Shown here piece after piece: positions 55,618-64,000 of a stretch of DNA of 64,000 bases. The stretch is from Caulobacter sp. S45. GTDB lineage: Bacteria; Pseudomonadota; Alphaproteobacteria; Caulobacterales; Caulobacteraceae. The stretch's first letter is position 1, and each line of letters opens with the position of its first letter. The stretch covers positions 520,815 through 584,814 of the forward strand of contig NZ_LMUL01000014.1 in the NCBI RefSeq assembly GCF_009765965.1, written 5' to 3'. The translations under genes were made by a program, and so were the position numbers. The notes under the pieces are model-generated. The model made no database searches. It worked only from the letters and a program-made list of their open reading frames with translations, and was not told the DNA's origin.

Positions 55618-56192
55618 GAGCGGCGTTCCTCCCCGCCCTAGCCCGGACGGCCGTCGCCTGGAAGGACGGGGGCGGAACAACCCAGGAGATCGCTGTCCAC
55701 CCTCAAGGCGCGGGGTTCGATTTCGACTGGCGTGTGAGCGTGGCGACCGTCAACGCCAGCGGGGCGTTCTCCACATTCCCAGGGGTGGATCGCCAGCTCG
55801 TAGTGCTTGAAGGAGCCATGCGGCTGTCGTTCGACGGGCGTCCGTCGGTGGAGCTCGATCCCTCCTGCGGACCGTTCGCCTTTCCCGGCGACCTTGCATG
55901 TAGGGCCGAGGTCATCGAGCCGGTCCAGGACCTGAACGTTATGGTCCGGCGTGGCGGCCCGACCGCGACGCTGCACCGGGTCGCGACCGACATCGCGCTT
56001 TCGGACGGCGTCGACCTTCTCGTCGCCCTGACCGCCGGCTTTGCTGGCGACATCCGTCTGAAGCGCCTCGACGCCCTCCGGTTCGAAGACGGGCGTGGTG
56101 AAACAGCGCCCTTCGCCGGCGACGGTTGGCAGGTCGTCATCAGCGCAGCGACACATCGGGGAACCGGGGTTTTGCAACGGAACAAGCGGTAG
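55614..56192 (+). CDS. hutD: HutD family protein
   Basis: 192 residues of the cupin-like HutD family, encoded with hut operons. [12 protein letters not shown] at about residues 19-30 and [28 protein letters not shown] are characteristic. The biochemical role is not firmly known; in Pseudomonas it is proposed to limit Hut pathway overload. Overlaps hutU by four bases and is the last gene of the transcript. Confidence 0.85.
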
Positions 56193-56615
56193 CCTGTCGT
56201 AGCTTGACAACTCTGCTGTCGGCAGGGGTCAATGACAACAGGTTCCCGTGTTCCAAACTGGCGATGAGTTCTCACATCATAGATCACAATATTAGTGTCG
56301 TTTTGAGCCGGAAACATTTCGCCAGGGCGGTTGTCGGAATTCGTGGGCCAAATCGGACGACCATTGACGTCTCACGCTGCGATTTACCGCGCCTTCTGGA
56401 CAAAAATACACCCGGTCAGTCGGCCGATAGTTCGGGCGCGACGCAACTACGCCTTTGAAGTCTGGTCATAGGCGGCGATCGCCTAATTTCGGGAAGATAA
56501 GGTCAATCTCTGGGCTTTAGAAATTGGCCTGACAGCCCTGGTGCGACATCCGCAAAATTGTCATCGGCTTACGGCAAGGATGGCCGGCGATTCCGATTCG
56601 ACCAAAGGGCGCCAC
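56193..56615. other. Intergenic region, no gene recognised
   Basis: 423 bases, more AT-rich than its surroundings. A TTGAC/GTCAA inverted pair (56204-56208 and 56228-56232) follows hutD. The open frame at 56126-56458 has no homology pattern or ribosome-binding site. It probably holds the hut transcript end and the promoter of the next gene, which has AAGGG before its ATG. Confidence 0.45.
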
Positions 56616-57806
56616 ATGCGTGTTTCCGTCTTCGCCGCTCTCGCTGCGGCGACCCTTCTCGCCGCCGGTGCGACCCCACCGCGCGCGGTCCACGCCACAC
56701 CCTATCGGCCGCCAACCACCATCCCGCAGGTCGCCAGCCTCACCGACGGCGTATGGCTCAAGGGCGACCTGCACATTCACTCGCGCCATAGCCGCGATTC
56801 GAGCAACAATCCGGTGCGCAAGATCCTGGCGCTCGCCGACCACGCCGGGATGGACTACCTGCTCATCTCCGACCACGACAACCACGTGAACGGCGATGTC
56901 GCCCACAATATCTGGGTCGACCCGGAATATCGATCCGACCGGATGCTGCTGCTCTACGGCGCGGAGTGGACCACCCACCGTGGCCACGCCACCATCATCT
57001 CGGCCGTCCCCTATGACCACCAAGCGCTCTACGACATCGCCGACGACCGCGACACAGTCATAGCCGCCCTGAAAAGGAAGCTCGGCGTGCACCTGTCGGC
57101 CAATCATCCGGGCACGCACGACGCCTTCGCCTTCTCTTATGACTTCGTGGACTCGGTGGAGGCGTGGAACTCGTCCGTCTGGGCGACCAACGCCATCAAC
57201 ATGCACATCTGGGACGACATGCTGAAGTCGGGCCGCAAGATGACCGGACGAGGCGGCAGCGACAGCCACCACGGCGTTCCCGACACCCCTGACCAGGCCA
57301 CGCCGCTGACCTACGAGGCGTACATCAACAACGTGGGCACCCCCACCACCTGGGTCTTCGCCAAGGCCCGCACGCGCCACGCCGTGGTCGACGCCTTGAC
57401 CAATGGCCGGGTGTCGATCAGCGCCAATCCCTATGACCCGCGCGTGGAGTTCACCGCGGACCTGGACGACGACGGCCACCCCGACATGATGCAGGGCGAC
57501 AACGCCAAGCCGACCGGCAAGCCCGTGGCTTTTCATGTGGCGCTTGTCGGCCGCATGGATCGGGCCGCCGCCTATTCGGTGGACGTGATCAAGGACGGAG
57601 AGAAGTTCACGACCGTGAGCCTCACGGGCGCTCACCCCGAAGCGGTCTTCACCGATACGCCCATCACCACCGCGCGGACCTATTACCGCGTCGAGGTGCA
57701 CGGACCTCAAACGCCCTACCCCGAGGTCCCAGGCTCGATGAAGCTCAGCGGCGATATGATCGCCCTGTCGAACGCCATTTGCTTCAATTTCGACCCGCAA
57801 TTCTGA
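56616..57806 (+). CDS. Exported PHP/CehA-McbA-type metal-dependent hydrolase
   Basis: 396 residues. Signal peptide (MRVSVFAALAAATLLAAGA), then a PHP-like domain with KGDLHIHSRHSRDS, LLISDHDNH, SANHPGTHD and GSDSHHG providing the metal-binding His and Asp residues. A C-terminal Ig-like segment follows. The start at 56616 coincides with the signal peptide; the frame is open to 56541. CehA/McbA proteins hydrolyse esters, carbamates or phosphoesters. Substrate unknown, no coupled neighbours. Confidence 0.85.
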   Translation: MRVSVFAALAAATLLAAGATPPRAVHATPYRPPTTIPQVASLTDGVWLKGDLHIHSRHSRDSSNNPVRKILALADHAGMDYLLISDHDNHVNGDVAHNIWVDPEYRSDRMLLLYGAEWTTHRGHATIISAVPYDHQALYDIADDRDTVIAALKRKLGVHLSANHPGTHDAFAFSYDFVDSVEAWNSSVWATNAINMHIWDDMLKSGRKMTGRGGSDSHHGVPDTPDQATPLTYEAYINNVGTPTTWVFAKARTRHAVVDALTNGRVSISANPYDPRVEFTADLDDDGHPDMMQGDNAKPTGKPVAFHVALVGRMDRAAAYSVDVIKDGEKFTTVSLTGAHPEAVFTDTPITTARTYYRVEVHGPQTPYPEVPGSMKLSGDMIALSNAICFNFDPQF

Positions 57807-57914
57807 GAAGCGTCCATAGCGAAAGTTGGCGCCTCTCCGGCCTGCAGACATTCGGGATCTGCGGCTGAAGACCCGACCTCGGCGGATTTGAGCTGACAGT
57901 ACCGCCTCAATGCG

Positions 57915-58244
57915 TCAGCCGCCGGTCGCATCCACGACGATGGCGACCGTTTTGCCCCGGGACTGCGGCTCCCATCCCGCCACGATGGCGGAGGCGATGG
58001 CTTTCGCCACCAGGTCCGGAGCGATCTGGGAGGACTGCAGTTGCGGCGCGCCGTATCTGGGCTGCCGGCCCGGTGGAAACTCCAGCACGGCTTCGCGCTG
58101 TCCCTCCTTGTGACGCACCGCGATCGCCATGCCGCGCCAATCCGCAGCGTCGCTGGACCACTGGGGCTGGCGTTGAAGCCGCCAGACATAAGGCTCCCCA
58201 TCGACCTCAATCTCAAACTCGGGGCTCTGCTTGGTTCGTGCCAT
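57915..58244 (-). CDS. Small conserved-looking hypothetical protein
   Basis: 109 residues, no signal or membrane segment. Features: acidic/Trp-rich N-terminus (FEIEVDGEPYVWRLQRQPQW) and a C-terminal helix. I believe similar proteins occur in related alphaproteobacteria, but the function is unknown. A clear ATG starts it and the gene stands alone between convergent/divergent units. Confidence 0.65.
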   Translation of the reverse strand: MARTKQSPEFEIEVDGEPYVWRLQRQPQWSSDAADWRGMAIAVRHKEGQREAVLEFPPGRQPRYGAPQLQSSQIAPDLVAKAIASAIVAGWEPQSRGKTVAIVVDATGG

Positions 58245-58435
58245 GCGAGGGAATTAGCCCGACATACGCGCCCAGGCTACCCCAGGCCCAGTCCCAGGGC
58301 CTCGGGCCTCGGACGTGTCCGTGAGCGCGTTTGCGTTTTGAAGAAATCCAGTGGAGCGACGTTCCGCAGAGCATGGGCAGCTCAGCATCCATAATAGACA
58401 GGAGCGTCGCTCCGGTTCTCCGACGTTGCCGGCCC

Positions 58436-59182
58436 TCAAAGCTTCGCGCCGCCATCGACACGCAGCGTGTCGCCCGTGATCCAGCGCGCCGCATCGGAGG
58501 CGAGGAAGGCGATGGCGCCGCCGATGTCGTCAGGCTGGGCGATGCGCTTCAGCGCCTGCATGCCGAGGGTAAGATCGCGACCGGCGTCGGTCTTGGCGAA
58601 GCTCGACATGTCGGTGTCCACCACGCCCGGAGCGACCGCGTTCACCCGCACGCCCTTCGGTCCGAGGATGAAGGCGAAATGCTTCACCAGGGTGTCGATC
58701 GCCCCCTTGGTGGCGGCATAGGCGGAGATGTTCCCGAGCGCCGCGTGCGCCGCCAGCGAGGAGGTGAAGACGATGCTGGAGCCTTCCTTCAGGATCGGCA
58801 ACAGCTGCTGGACCAGGAAGTAGGGCGCGCGGACATTGACCGCGAAGAGGCCGTCGAAGTCCTCCACGGTCGTCTCCTCCAGGGTCGCCACCTTCGATAC
58901 GCCGGCGTTGGCGACCAGGATGTCCAGCCGCTCGCCGACGATGGCGCGCACCTTGGCGGCCAACTCGCGCGGACCGTCGGGCTTGGCGAGATCGGCGCAG
59001 ATGGCTTCCGCCCGGCCGCCCGAAGCGCGGATCTCCTCCACGACCGAGCGGGCTTCTTCGGCGCCGCGGACATAGTGGACCAGGACCTGGGCGCCGTTCT
59101 TCGCGAGCGCGAGCGCCGCGGCGCGTCCAATGCCGCGCGAGGCGCCGGTGACGAGCGCCGTCTTGCCGTTGCAGGGGGACAT
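58436..59182 (-). CDS. SDR-family oxidoreductase
   Basis: 248 residues of classical SDR type: cofactor motif GASRGIGRA, NAGVS, active-site Ser and YAATK with intact Tyr-x-x-x-Lys, and PGVVDTDM. The ATG at 59182 is preceded by AAGGAG. Last gene of the hydrolase-MDR-SDR operon on the minus strand; probably reduces a carbonyl made or released by the other two enzymes. Confidence 0.9.
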   Translation of the reverse strand: MSPCNGKTALVTGASRGIGRAAALALAKNGAQVLVHYVRGAEEARSVVEEIRASGGRAEAICADLAKPDGPRELAAKVRAIVGERLDILVANAGVSKVATLEETTVEDFDGLFAVNVRAPYFLVQQLLPILKEGSSIVFTSSLAAHAALGNISAYAATKGAIDTLVKHFAFILGPKGVRVNAVAPGVVDTDMSSFAKTDAGRDLTLGMQALKRIAQPDDIGGAIAFLASDAARWITGDTLRVDGGAKL

Positions 59183-59238
59183 GGTGTGGCTCCTTGGTGG
59201 GAAGGGCGGACGCCACGGTCGGCGCCCACCTGGGGAGG

Positions 59239-60228
59239 TCAAAGGGTGACGACGACCTTGCCGAACTGGCCGTTGGTTTCGAGGTAGCGGTGCACCTCGA
59301 TCATCTGGTCGAAGGGGAACACCCGATCGATCACCGGCTTTAGCGCGCCGGTCTCCAGGCCGCGTCGGACATAGTCGACCGCCGCCCTGCGCCGGGTCTC
59401 GTCGCCGCTCGTGCCCCAGATGTTATGGGCCTTCAGCGTCGGCATCTTGGCGATCATCTCCAGCACCGGCAGCGGCGTCGGTTCTTCGCTCAGGGCGCCG
59501 TAGAGATAGATCAGGCCCTGGAAGCCCAGCGCGGAGATCAACTTGGGGAAGGTCGGGCCGCCCACGGGATCGAAGGCGACGCGCGCGCCCTTGCCGTCGG
59601 TGATCCGCATCACCTCAGCCACCAGATCGCTCTCTTCCGTCGCGATCGCATGCTTGGCGCCGGCGTCGAGCAGTTGCTGGCGCTTGGCGGAGGTTCGGGT
59701 GAGCGCCACGGACGTCGCGCCGGCGAAGTTGGCGAGCTGGATCGCCGCCAGACCCACGCTGCTAGAGGCGGCCGGGATCAGGACGACGTCTCCGGGCCCG
59801 ACCTTGGCGTCCTCGATCAGGGCGCCGTAGGCGGTGACGAACATCATCCAGATCGAGGCGGCCTCGGTGAAGGACAGCCCCTCCGGCTGCTTCACCACCG
59901 CGTAGTCGGGCGCCAGGATCAGCTCGCCATAGGTGGTGTACTGGTTCATCGAGAAGGACGGGATCAGGTTGACCGCCTCGCCGACGGCGAAGCCCGTCAC
60001 CTCGGCGCCCACCGCGTCCACCAGGCCCGCAGCCTCGTAGCCGAGGCCGGCGGGATAGCTGACCGGTTCGATGTAGTCGTCGCGCCGCCACATGGACTCG
60101 GCGCGGTTGACGCCGATCGCCTTGACGGCGATGCGCACCTCGTGGGGGCCTGGCGCGGGGACTTCCACGTCCCGGTACTGCAGGACCTCGGGCTCGCCCG
60201 CCTGCTCGAAGATGATCTTGCGGCTCAT
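59239..60228 (-). CDS. MDR-family zinc-type/quinone oxidoreductase
   Basis: 329 residues. GroES-like N-terminus (EVQYRDVEVPAPGPHEV type) and Rossmann half with PAASSSVGLAAIQLA. GTP-type zinc cysteines are lacking, which fits the quinone reductase/crotonyl-CoA reductase-like branch. It uses NADPH to reduce enones or quinones. It lies between the hydrolase and SDR genes on the same strand. Confidence 0.88.
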   Translation of the reverse strand: MSRKIIFEQAGEPEVLQYRDVEVPAPGPHEVRIAVKAIGVNRAESMWRRDDYIEPVSYPAGLGYEAAGLVDAVGAEVTGFAVGEAVNLIPSFSMNQYTTYGELILAPDYAVVKQPEGLSFTEAASIWMMFVTAYGALIEDAKVGPGDVVLIPAASSSVGLAAIQLANFAGATSVALTRTSAKRQQLLDAGAKHAIATEESDLVAEVMRITDGKGARVAFDPVGGPTFPKLISALGFQGLIYLYGALSEEPTPLPVLEMIAKMPTLKAHNIWGTSGDETRRRAAVDYVRRGLETGALKPVIDRVFPFDQMIEVHRYLETNGQFGKVVVTL

Positions 60229-60252
60229 GATGATGTCCTCTCGTGAAGGTGG

Positions 60253-60360
60253 TCAGGCCGCCGCGGTCAGCGGGGCTAGATATTCGGGGAAGTCGCTGTA
60301 GTGGCGTTCGTCGCCACCCCGTCGAAGCCGTCCCTGGAAGAAGGGCGGGAGGCGGCGCAG
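60253..60360 (-). pseudogene. Possible C-terminal remnant in the hydrolase-MDR gap
   Basis: Open stretch of 35 codons ending in HYSDFPEYLAPLTAAA-stop, located directly after the hydrolase stop in the same frame. It has no start codon of its own. It looks like the tail of another protein, perhaps a deleted gene or a former extension of a neighbour. Family not recognised. Confidence 0.3.
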
Positions 60361-61206
60361 TCAGGCGTCGAGGAAGGCCGTCGCATAGGCGACGAAGGAT
60401 CGCGGATACTGGTAGAACGAGCCGTGGTTGGCGTCGGGGAACAGGACGAGCTGCGCGTCGGGCAGATTCTGTTGCATGACGTAGGAGTTGTAAGTCGGGA
60501 TGATCACGTCATTACTGCCCTGGACGATCAGGGTCGGCTGACGGATGGTCCGGAGGTAATCGAGATACCCCTCGACCTCGCGATAGGCGATGTACTTGCC
60601 GATCGCAGCGATCTGGGCGTTCACCGTCTGCTCGCCGACCAGCGGATCGCGATCCTGACGGCGCAGCTTGCGCTCCAGGAAGGCGAGACCGGCGGCCTGG
60701 CTCGCTTCGGACGGCGAGAAATGCACCTTCAGCCAGAGGTGTTCGGGCGGGTCGTAGCTTGCGGCGAAGATCGCGGCCGACTGGCTGGCGGACATGTCCG
60801 CACCGCGGGGGCCGGTGCCGACCAGGATCAGCTTGCGGACCAGGTCGCCGCCTTGCAGGACGATCTCCTGGGCGACCATGCCGCCGATCGAGAAGCCCAA
60901 CACGTCGACCTTGTCGAGCCCCAACGCCTCGATGAAGGCGATGGCGTTGGCCCCCATTTCCTGGAAGCTGGAGGGCGTCTCGCCCGAACTGCTGGCGACG
61001 CCGGCGTTGTCGAACAGGATGACCTCGCGGGTCTTGGCCAGGCCGTCGGTTACAGCCGGGTCCCAGTGATCCAGCGTACCCTGAAAATGCTGGTTGAAGA
61101 CGATTGGGACACCCCCTGCCCGCCCAAAGCGGCGATAGGCGAAGCGGATGCCTTTGGCTTCGACGAACTGCGTCGGCGCGGTGAAATGGGTATGCTCGGC
61201 GGACAT
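60361..61206 (-). CDS. Alpha/beta hydrolase
   Basis: 281 residues. Oxyanion strand VPIVFNQHFQGTLDHWDPA, LFDNAGVASS, nucleophile elbow GFSIGG (Ser), a late Asp region (GSNDVIIP) and DANHGSF (His). Start ATG 61206 with AAGGAGAGG upstream; the frame is open to 61284. First gene of the operon controlled by the divergent LysR. Resembles peroxidase-like or lactonase-type hydrolases; substrate unknown. Confidence 0.9.
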   Translation of the reverse strand: MSAEHTHFTAPTQFVEAKGIRFAYRRFGRAGGVPIVFNQHFQGTLDHWDPAVTDGLAKTREVILFDNAGVASSSGETPSSFQEMGANAIAFIEALGLDKVDVLGFSIGGMVAQEIVLQGGDLVRKLILVGTGPRGADMSASQSAAIFAASYDPPEHLWLKVHFSPSEASQAAGLAFLERKLRRQDRDPLVGEQTVNAQIAAIGKYIAYREVEGYLDYLRTIRQPTLIVQGSNDVIIPTYNSYVMQQNLPDAQLVLFPDANHGSFYQYPRSFVAYATAFLDA

Positions 61207-61294
61207 GGCGCCTCTCCTTTGGCGGCAGGCTGTGGCGGAGTTGGCGAGCGCTGCGGCCATTAATCTTGCCGTCGGGACCGTCATTCCTGTGTGA

Positions 61295-61315
61295 CAAGCG
61301 ATGATTTAGGGCTTG
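61295..61315. promoter_or_regulatory. Dyad with 11-base spacing between hydrolase and lysR
   Basis: CAAGC-N11-GCTTG in the 171-base divergent region. Spacing matches LysR-type binding boxes. Likely the site of the regulator encoded at 61378. Confidence 0.45.
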
Positions 61316-61377
61316 CCCCCTCACCTGAGAAAGACTTTGTACGCTGCGCAGGTATATCTCACAGGCATGGGTTCGGC

Positions 61378-62283
61378 ATGGAGCTACGCCACCTCCGCTA
61401 CTTCATCGCCGTCGCCGAGGAAGGCAGCGTCACGCTAGCCGCCGAAAAGCGGCTGCACACCGCCCAGCCCTCGCTCAGCCGCCAACTCCGCGACCTGGAG
61501 CTGGAGGTGGGTACGGCGCTCTTCACCCGGGGCGCGCGCGGCATGGAGCTGACCGACGCCGGCCGCGCCTTCCTGGGTCCAGCCCGCCTTGCGGTCAGCC
61601 AGGCGGCGGAGGCCGTCCAGGCGGCCCGCCGCGCGGCCAAGCCTGCCAAGGCGGTCTTCTCGGTCGGCTTCCTGACCGGTCAGGAGGTCGACTGGCTGCC
61701 CCACGTCACCCGCATCCTTCGGAGCGAGCTGCCGAACATCGAGTTCAAGGTGACGAGCCTGTACTCGCCCGATCTCGCCGAGGCGCTGCAGAGGGGCGAG
61801 ATCGACCTCGGCTTTCTGCGGGTCGAACCGAAACCAGACGTCGCTTATCAGGTCATCGCACGGGAACCGCTCGTGGCCATCCTGCCGAGCGACCACCGCC
61901 TGGCCGCCGCATCGGAAGTCGACCCGCGCGACCTCGAGGGCGAAACCTTCGTCGGCTTCTCCGACGTCCCGCATGTGCTGCGGGCCGTGGTCGACGACTA
62001 TCTGCGGCGGAGCGGCGTCGATCTCACGCCGAGCTACCACATCGACAACTTCGCCATGGGGCTTTCGCTGGTCGCCTCCACCCGCGGCGTGGCGCTCCTG
62101 CCCACCTATGTCGAGCCGCTGCTGCCTTGGTCGGTGGTGAGCCGGCCCTTGAGGGGCGAGCCGCCCACTATCGACCTCGCCGTCGGCTACCGGCCGGACA
62201 ATCCGTCATCCGTCCTGAAGACCTTCCTGTCAGGCCTGGACCAGCTCATCGCGGCAGGCCCTGCCGGAAGCCGGAGAATTTGA
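61378..62283 (+). CDS. LysR-family transcriptional regulator
   Basis: 301 residues. HTH at residues 1-60 (ELRHLRYFIAVAEEGSVTLAAEKRLHTAQPSLSRQ; quoted in parts, LHTAQPSLSRQLRDLE being the recognition helix) and a CatR/BenM-like effector domain. Divergent from the hydrolase-MDR-SDR operon, its presumed target. The ATG at 61378 gives the standard LTTR N-terminus. Confidence 0.9.
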   Translation: MELRHLRYFIAVAEEGSVTLAAEKRLHTAQPSLSRQLRDLELEVGTALFTRGARGMELTDAGRAFLGPARLAVSQAAEAVQAARRAAKPAKAVFSVGFLTGQEVDWLPHVTRILRSELPNIEFKVTSLYSPDLAEALQRGEIDLGFLRVEPKPDVAYQVIAREPLVAILPSDHRLAAASEVDPRDLEGETFVGFSDVPHVLRAVVDDYLRRSGVDLTPSYHIDNFAMGLSLVASTRGVALLPTYVEPLLPWSVVSRPLRGEPPTIDLAVGYRPDNPSSVLKTFLSGLDQLIAAGPAGSRRI

Positions 62284-62440
62284 ACAAATCTTCCAAGAAG
62301 ATGCGAACTCAAAGATAATTACGTGGAGTTCATATTCTTAAATTCGCGTCATGACGTGCATTTAACTACATCTCTGAGCGCAGGAACTGTACTCCATCGC
62401 CAGGATCTGGACTTCAACCCCACAGACCTGGAGAAACACG

Positions 62441-62533
62441 ATGAGCCGCACCCTCAACACACTTTCCGCCATCGGCGCGTTGCTGATGGCCGTGACGCCG
62501 TTGGTCGCCCTGGGAGCTTTCGCCTATGCTTGA
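62441..62533 (+). CDS. 30-residue hydrophobic small protein
   Basis: ATG 62441 with GGAG eight to eleven bases upstream; 30 codons encoding a Ser/Arg start followed by a single hydrophobic stretch (SAIGALLMAVTPLVALGAFAYA). Its stop overlaps the start of the following gene, so it is translationally coupled to it. It could be a small membrane protein or a secreted peptide. Function unknown. Confidence 0.55.
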   Translation: MSRTLNTLSAIGALLMAVTPLVALGAFAYA

Positions 62534-63101
62534 TCGGCGTATCGCAAAGCCGAGGCCGGCCCTGATCCGCGCCTCAATGATTCTGCTCAGCCTGGCGGTC
62601 CTGCCCCAGGGGGCGCTTGCAGCGGCCCCGCAAGTCAAGGGCGGCGCTGGCGGCGAAGTCATCACCGCAGATGATGCGAACGGACATAAGGTCGTCGTGG
62701 TTCGCGACGGCAGTCGTCCGGATCGTCTTTCGGGCGCGCACCAGGTCCTCATCTATGGTGACGACGAAGGACGTGTGGTGAAGGTCTACTCCGACCATGC
62801 CGTGAACCGCCAGCAGGTCGAAGCCCAACTTCAGTGGGCACGGGAGCAGGGCGAGCGTGCCCGGGCGGCGGGACGGCGCGCAGCTGAAGATGGGCTGCGG
62901 GCCGCAGAGGAAGGCCGGCGCGCAGCCGCTGAAGCGCGCATCGAAGCGGCTCAAGCGCGAGAGGAAGGCATGCGAGCGGCAGCCGAAGGCCGCCGAGCGG
63001 CCATGGAAGCCTTGCGCGCCGCCGAGCAGGCCCGCGCTGATGCGACTCAAGCTGTTTCCGCGGGGATGGATGCGCGCAGACCAGTCCACGATAGCCACTG
63101 A
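62526..63101 (+). CDS. Exported protein with Ala/Arg/Glu-rich helical repeats
   Basis: 191 residues. Signal peptide-like segment (ASMILLSLAVLPQGALA), then a small beta-rich part (residues about 35-90), then about 85 residues of repeats of the type RAAEEGRRAA, predicted to be a long charged helix or coiled coil. It overlaps the 30-residue ORF by eight bases. No enzyme motif. A structural or binding role in the periplasm is possible. Confidence 0.65.
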   Translation: MLDRRIAKPRPALIRASMILLSLAVLPQGALAAAPQVKGGAGGEVITADDANGHKVVVVRDGSRPDRLSGAHQVLIYGDDEGRVVKVYSDHAVNRQQVEAQLQWAREQGERARAAGRRAAEDGLRAAEEGRRAAAEARIEAAQAREEGMRAAAEGRRAAMEALRAAEQARADATQAVSAGMDARRPVHDSH

Positions 63102-63535
63102 GCGACTCGAGTGGAGGCCTTCGGGCATAGTTGCGACGCCTGATAGCGGACATCGCTCGCCGACGAGTCCATGAGTTAGACCAACTTTCGACCCTTAGGC
63201 GACGTTTGCGGAGTTCGCTCCTCGGCCCTCAAGCCCGACAATTCCCGATGTCGCCTTCCAGAGTCCGCGCCCGGAAACGGGTCGACCCCGGCATTCAAAA
63301 ATCCGACTTCCGGGCCCACGGGTCGGACGCGACCCTTCATGTTTTTTGTCGCTTGATGGCTGCCGGATAAGGCCGACTTTTCAGATGAATGAACTTGTGC
63401 GCGCGACGAGATAGGGCTTTTGCGACCCTTCAGAGGTCCTTATCGTAGCTCCCATACGCACGCTGCGTTAGAGCTTCGCCCATGACAGTCTGGCCACAGG
63501 GCGGGATGATTTATTGTTCTAATACACCGGCGCCC
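63102..63535. other. Intergenic region, no gene recognised
   Basis: 434 bases without a convincing coding frame; the frame at 63131-63370 has no ribosome-binding site or familiar motif. AT-rich TTTATTGTTCTAATACA (about 63509-63525) just before the next ATG is a likely promoter region. Confidence 0.45.
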
Positions 63536-64000
63536 ATGTCTAAACGACACTTTCCCGATCTGCTCGCGATTGGCCTAGTGTTTCTGGCCTACACGATAAC
63601 GGTCTGGGCGGCGCTCGGATTGAGCTTTGGCGCGGCCCTGGTCGGCGGGGCGGCCAATACCGTGCCCGTGGTGATCTTCGGCGCATTCGCGCGCCACCTG
63701 ATAGTCACACGGCTGGTCGGGCGCGGCCTGCTGGTCCAGACCCTCGGCCATGTCGGTCTTTGCGCCGCCTTCGCCCTGCTATCGTTCTGGCTCCTGATCG
63801 TCCTGCTCGGCCTGGCCAACGGCGCCTCGCTGACCGAGTTCTCGGTGCGCGCCTTCCCGACGGGAGGATCAGCCTGGCAACTGCTCGAGGAGGTGACTAC
63901 CTACGCGGTCCTGGCGGCCCTCACCTATGCGCAGCTCGGCAAGGCCGCGCCTTCGCCGAGCGCCGAAGAGCCGTCGGCCAGCGACGGCCCGACGGTCGCC
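63536..64000 (+). CDS. Membrane protein, N-terminal part (window ends inside gene)
   Basis: 155 codons open to the window end. About four membrane helices (AIGLVFLAYTITVWAALGL, LVGGAANTVPVVIFGAFA, HVGLCAAFALLSFWLLIVLL, VTTYAVLAALTYAQL) followed by a Ser/Glu/Pro-rich linker. This layout is common in LytTR-type regulators and LytS-like sensor kinases, whose signalling domain would follow. The domain is outside the window, so the family is not certain. Confidence 0.6.
   Translation, partial: MSKRHFPDLLAIGLVFLAYTITVWAALGLSFGAALVGGAANTVPVVIFGAFARHLIVTRLVGRGLLVQTLGHVGLCAAFALLSFWLLIVLLGLANGASLTEFSVRAFPTGGSAWQLLEEVTTYAVLAALTYAQLGKAAPSPSAEEPSASDGPTVA

Noticed and set aside
56126-56458. 110-codon frame after hutD
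   Set aside because: Overlaps hutD, no ribosome-binding site, AT-rich and without protein-like pattern.
62830-63060. CRISPR or tandem DNA repeat
   Set aside because: The repetition is at the amino-acid level within a coding frame; DNA units are irregular and there are no spacers.

Overview
The window is high-GC DNA packed with ATGA/GTGA-overlapping operons and purine-rich Shine-Dalgarno sites. Gene content fits an aerobic alphaproteobacterium, most likely Caulobacteraceae (Phenylobacterium or Caulobacter); this placement is inferred from gene content and protein style, not from a marker gene. No rRNA, tRNA, CRISPR array, integrase or recognisable complete insertion sequence was found.

Layout. 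0.2-5.5 kb: Na+/solute symporter, MurNAc-6-P etherase (murQ) and a GntR/UTRA regulator, which look like a cell-wall sugar salvage operon, followed by an exported DUF885 metallopeptidase-like protein. 5.6-7.7 kb: a LysR regulator divergent from an SDR plus YCII-like pair, with a perfect 26-bp palindrome between them. 8-12.6 kb: an exported methyltransferase-like protein, an acyltransferase-3 membrane protein, a ribA-ribD pair and cytochrome b561. 12.7-27 kb: a surface-polysaccharide locus. It holds a processive GT2, the complete CapE-CapF-CapG set for UDP-N-acetyl-L-fucosamine, an ABC exporter, a Wzz/BY-kinase fusion, a WbuB-like transferase, a Wzy-like and a Wzx-like membrane protein, and a second GT4.

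27.3-41 kb is the most unusual part: a fused GFO/IDH/MocA + D-2-hydroxyacid dehydrogenase, three methyltransferases, a GT-B-like protein, an HprK-like kinase, two B12-type radical SAM enzymes, an NTP_transf_5 nucleotidyltransferase, an O-antigen-ligase-like protein and a SPASM radical SAM enzyme. It looks like a specialised decoration or modification module joined to the polysaccharide locus. Its product is unknown.

41-46.6 kb: a methyltransferase-amidohydrolase-porin operon, a type-1 copper protein and an ECF sigma/anti-sigma pair. 46.9-48.2 kb: an AAHS-type MFS transporter surrounded by copies of a short repeat. 48.5-56.2 kb: a complete histidine-utilisation cluster (hutF / hutI-H-G-U-D) using the formiminoglutamate deiminase route. 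In it, the repressor gene hutC carries an internal out-of-frame deletion and hutU has no ATG/GTG/TTG start. 56.6-62.3 kb: an exported PHP-type hydrolase, a small conserved-looking protein, and a hydrolase-MDR-SDR operon divergent from a LysR regulator. 62.4-64 kb: a 30-codon hydrophobic ORF overlapping a repeat-rich exported protein, and the start of a membrane protein cut by the window end.
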